DNA of 5,746 nucleotides from Crocinitomicaceae bacterium (GTDB lineage Bacteria; Bacteroidota; Bacteroidia; Flavobacteriales_D; Parvicellaceae), in NCBI GenBank assembly GCA_002727735.1, contig PBXW01000005.1, forward strand, positions 32 through 5,777, in the 5' to 3' direction. Position 1 is the stretch's first letter. Every line of letters starts with the position of its first letter. A program made the position numbers and the translations under genes. Below the pieces are notes generated by a model. The model had not been told where the DNA came from, ran no database searches, and worked only from the letters and a program-made list of their open reading frames with translations. Positions 4,398 through 5,746 of the stretch are shown here, one piece after another.

Positions 4398-5746
4398 TAA
4401 GTAAACAAACTCTTTCTACTTCTTCTATGGTAGTTAAGCCATCTTTAACTAAGTCTAACCCATAACTCAGCAAACTTTTTACTCCATGATCGGAGGCACA
4501 TGATCTTATTACATCAGCAGTACTTGACTTCATTATCAATTCTCTTATGGGATCATTAACTTTCATCACTTCATATAGACCTAACCTACCTTTATATCCA
4601 GTGCCGTTACATACGGGGCATAAATTCTCACTATTATTGGAAAGATCAACGACATTAGCTTCTTTTAATGTTCTGATGTTATGTTCAAAAGCAAGATGAT
4701 CTTTTTCTTTATCAACTTGACGAGTAGTTGAACATTTTGGACATATCTTTCTAATTAGTCTTTGGGCCATAACTCCAATTACTGAAGAACCTACCAGATA
4801 AGGGGGGATTCCCATTTCACCTAGACGAGTTATTGCTGTTGCAGTATCATTTGCGTGAAGAGTAGTAAAAACCATATGACCTGTTAATGCAGCTTCCATA
4901 GCAGTTTGAGCTGTTTCTTTATCTCGAGTTTCTCCAACCAAGATAATATCTGGATCCTGTCTCATCAATGATCTCAAAGCTCGAGAAAAATCTAAGCCTT
5001 TTTCTCTAATAACCTGAACCTGATGAATACCGTCTAATGTATATTCAACGGGATCCTCAACTGTGCTTATGTTTACATCAGGTGTATTTCTCTCATTTAA
5101 TATTGAGTAAAGCGTCGTAGATTTACCACTACCTGTAGGACCTACTACAATAAAAATCCCATATGGTGAACTACCCATATCACGAACCATAGATAGTTCA
5201 CTTTTTGATGATATTAACTTGTCAAGATCCAACATTGATGAGTCAGACTGAAGAGCTCTTAGAACAATTTTTTCACCCCATTTCCCAGGGAGAGTACTTA
5301 CACGAAAATCAGAAACTACATCATTAATTCGGCATCTTATCCTTCCATCCTGAGGTAGTCTTTTTTCCGCTATATCAAGTTTACTCATAACCTTGATTCG
5401 ACTTGTAATTGCTTTAGACTTTGCCTTGGGCAAAGAATATACCTCTTTTAAAACTCCATCAATACGATATCTTATCCTCATTCTATCTTCTAACGGTTCT
5501 GCATGAATATCTGAAGCCTTTAGCCGTGAACATGTTGATAATATCGATCCAGCAGCCTTAATTACAGGATCATCAGCATCTTCAAGTTCCGAATCTTCAA
5601 TAATATCAAGCTCTTCATCTTCCTCAGGATTTTCATCTAATTCAAAAAAATCAAATTTATCATCTTGTTTATCTTTTAAATTATTAGAGAGTTCATTACT
5701 AATGATTTCTTGTAGAAGAGATTTTGGTTTTTTATCAGAATTTTGC
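4390..5746 (-). CDS. pilB: Type IV pilus extension ATPase PilB, 5' partial
   Basis: PilB (GspE family) is the cytoplasmic hexameric ATPase that drives pilin polymerisation. The visible 451 residues cover the C-terminal part, and the N-terminal domain lies past the window edge. The frame is open from the stop (4390-4392) to 5746. The ATG at 5481 is internal, because just upstream of it the frame encodes ASDIHAEP (5494-5517), the hallmark N2-domain motif. Counting from the first whole codon, an acidic stretch lies at 35-59, ASDIHAEP at 77-84, EKRLPQDGRI about 127-136, and Walker A GPTGSGKS at 202-209 (5119-5142). Then come TVEDP in the Asp box, Walker B DPDIILVGETRD at 264-275 (catalytic Glu 272), and the His box with His 290 and 297. 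CPKC (335-338) and CPVC (376-379) form the zinc-binding tetracysteine typical of PilB/GspE. The last codons overlap pilT, so the two are probably translationally coupled. The promoter must lie outside the window. Confidence 0.95.
   Translation of the reverse strand, partial: QNSDKKPKSLLQEIISNELSNNLKDKQDDKFDFFELDENPEEDEELDIIEDSELEDADDPVIKAAGSILSTCSRLKASDIHAEPLEDRMRIRYRIDGVLKEVYSLPKAKSKAITSRIKVMSKLDIAEKRLPQDGRIRCRINDVVSDFRVSTLPGKWGEKIVLRALQSDSSMLDLDKLISSKSELSMVRDMGSSPYGIFIVVGPTGSGKSTTLYSILNERNTPDVNISTVEDPVEYTLDGIHQVQVIREKGLDFSRALRSLMRQDPDIILVGETRDKETAQTAMEAALTGHMVFTTLHANDTATAITRLGEMGIPPYLVGSSVIGVMAQRLIRKICPKCSTTRQVDKEKDHLAFEHNIRTLKEANVVDLSNNSENLCPVCNGTGYKGRLGLYEVMKVNDPIRELIMKSSTADVIRSCASDHGVKSLLSYGLDLVKDGLTTIEEVERVCLLND

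Overview
The window is strongly AT-rich. It carries a short YRG-repeat protein of the cyanobacterial DUF4278 type and a pilB-pilT-pilC gene order that is usual in cyanobacteria. Together these suggest a marine picocyanobacterium, most likely Prochlorococcus. That assignment rests on gene style and composition, not on a marker gene.

Layout. The left part (1-1236) reads rightward and is loosely packed. It holds a 33-residue DUF4278-like protein with a clear intrinsic terminator, a 49-residue single-span membrane protein, and a 113-residue soluble protein I do not recognise. Two AT-rich gaps of about 280-330 bases separate them, and each contains an inverted repeat. The right part (1239-5746) reads leftward and is a compact operon. 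Its order of transcription is pilB (its N-terminus lies beyond the right edge), pilT, pilC, then a membrane-anchored protein with an HExxH zinc-protease motif. Spacing is tight: pilB and pilT overlap by 8 bases, pilT and pilC are 8 bases apart, and the HExxH gene starts 28 bases after pilC. The two halves converge at about 1237 with only 2 bases between the stop codons.

How the genes work together. PilB is the extension ATPase and PilT the retraction ATPase of a type IV pilus. PilC is the inner-membrane platform protein through which they act. Pilins, secretin and prepilin peptidase are not in the window. The HExxH protein is the least expected member. Its place at the operon end suggests, but does not prove, a pilus- or envelope-related role. 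It starts with TTG, and its GC content (about 25% by hand count) is well below the 33-42% counted in sampled lines of pilT and pilB.

The most useful observations are four. The pilB reading frame runs past its internal ATG to the window edge. An HExxH protein sits in the pilus operon. PilB has a strongly acidic segment and PilC a strongly basic N-terminal segment that could complement each other. A 20-base-pair imperfect inverted repeat lies at 272-346. Nothing here can be called a new system from sequence alone.
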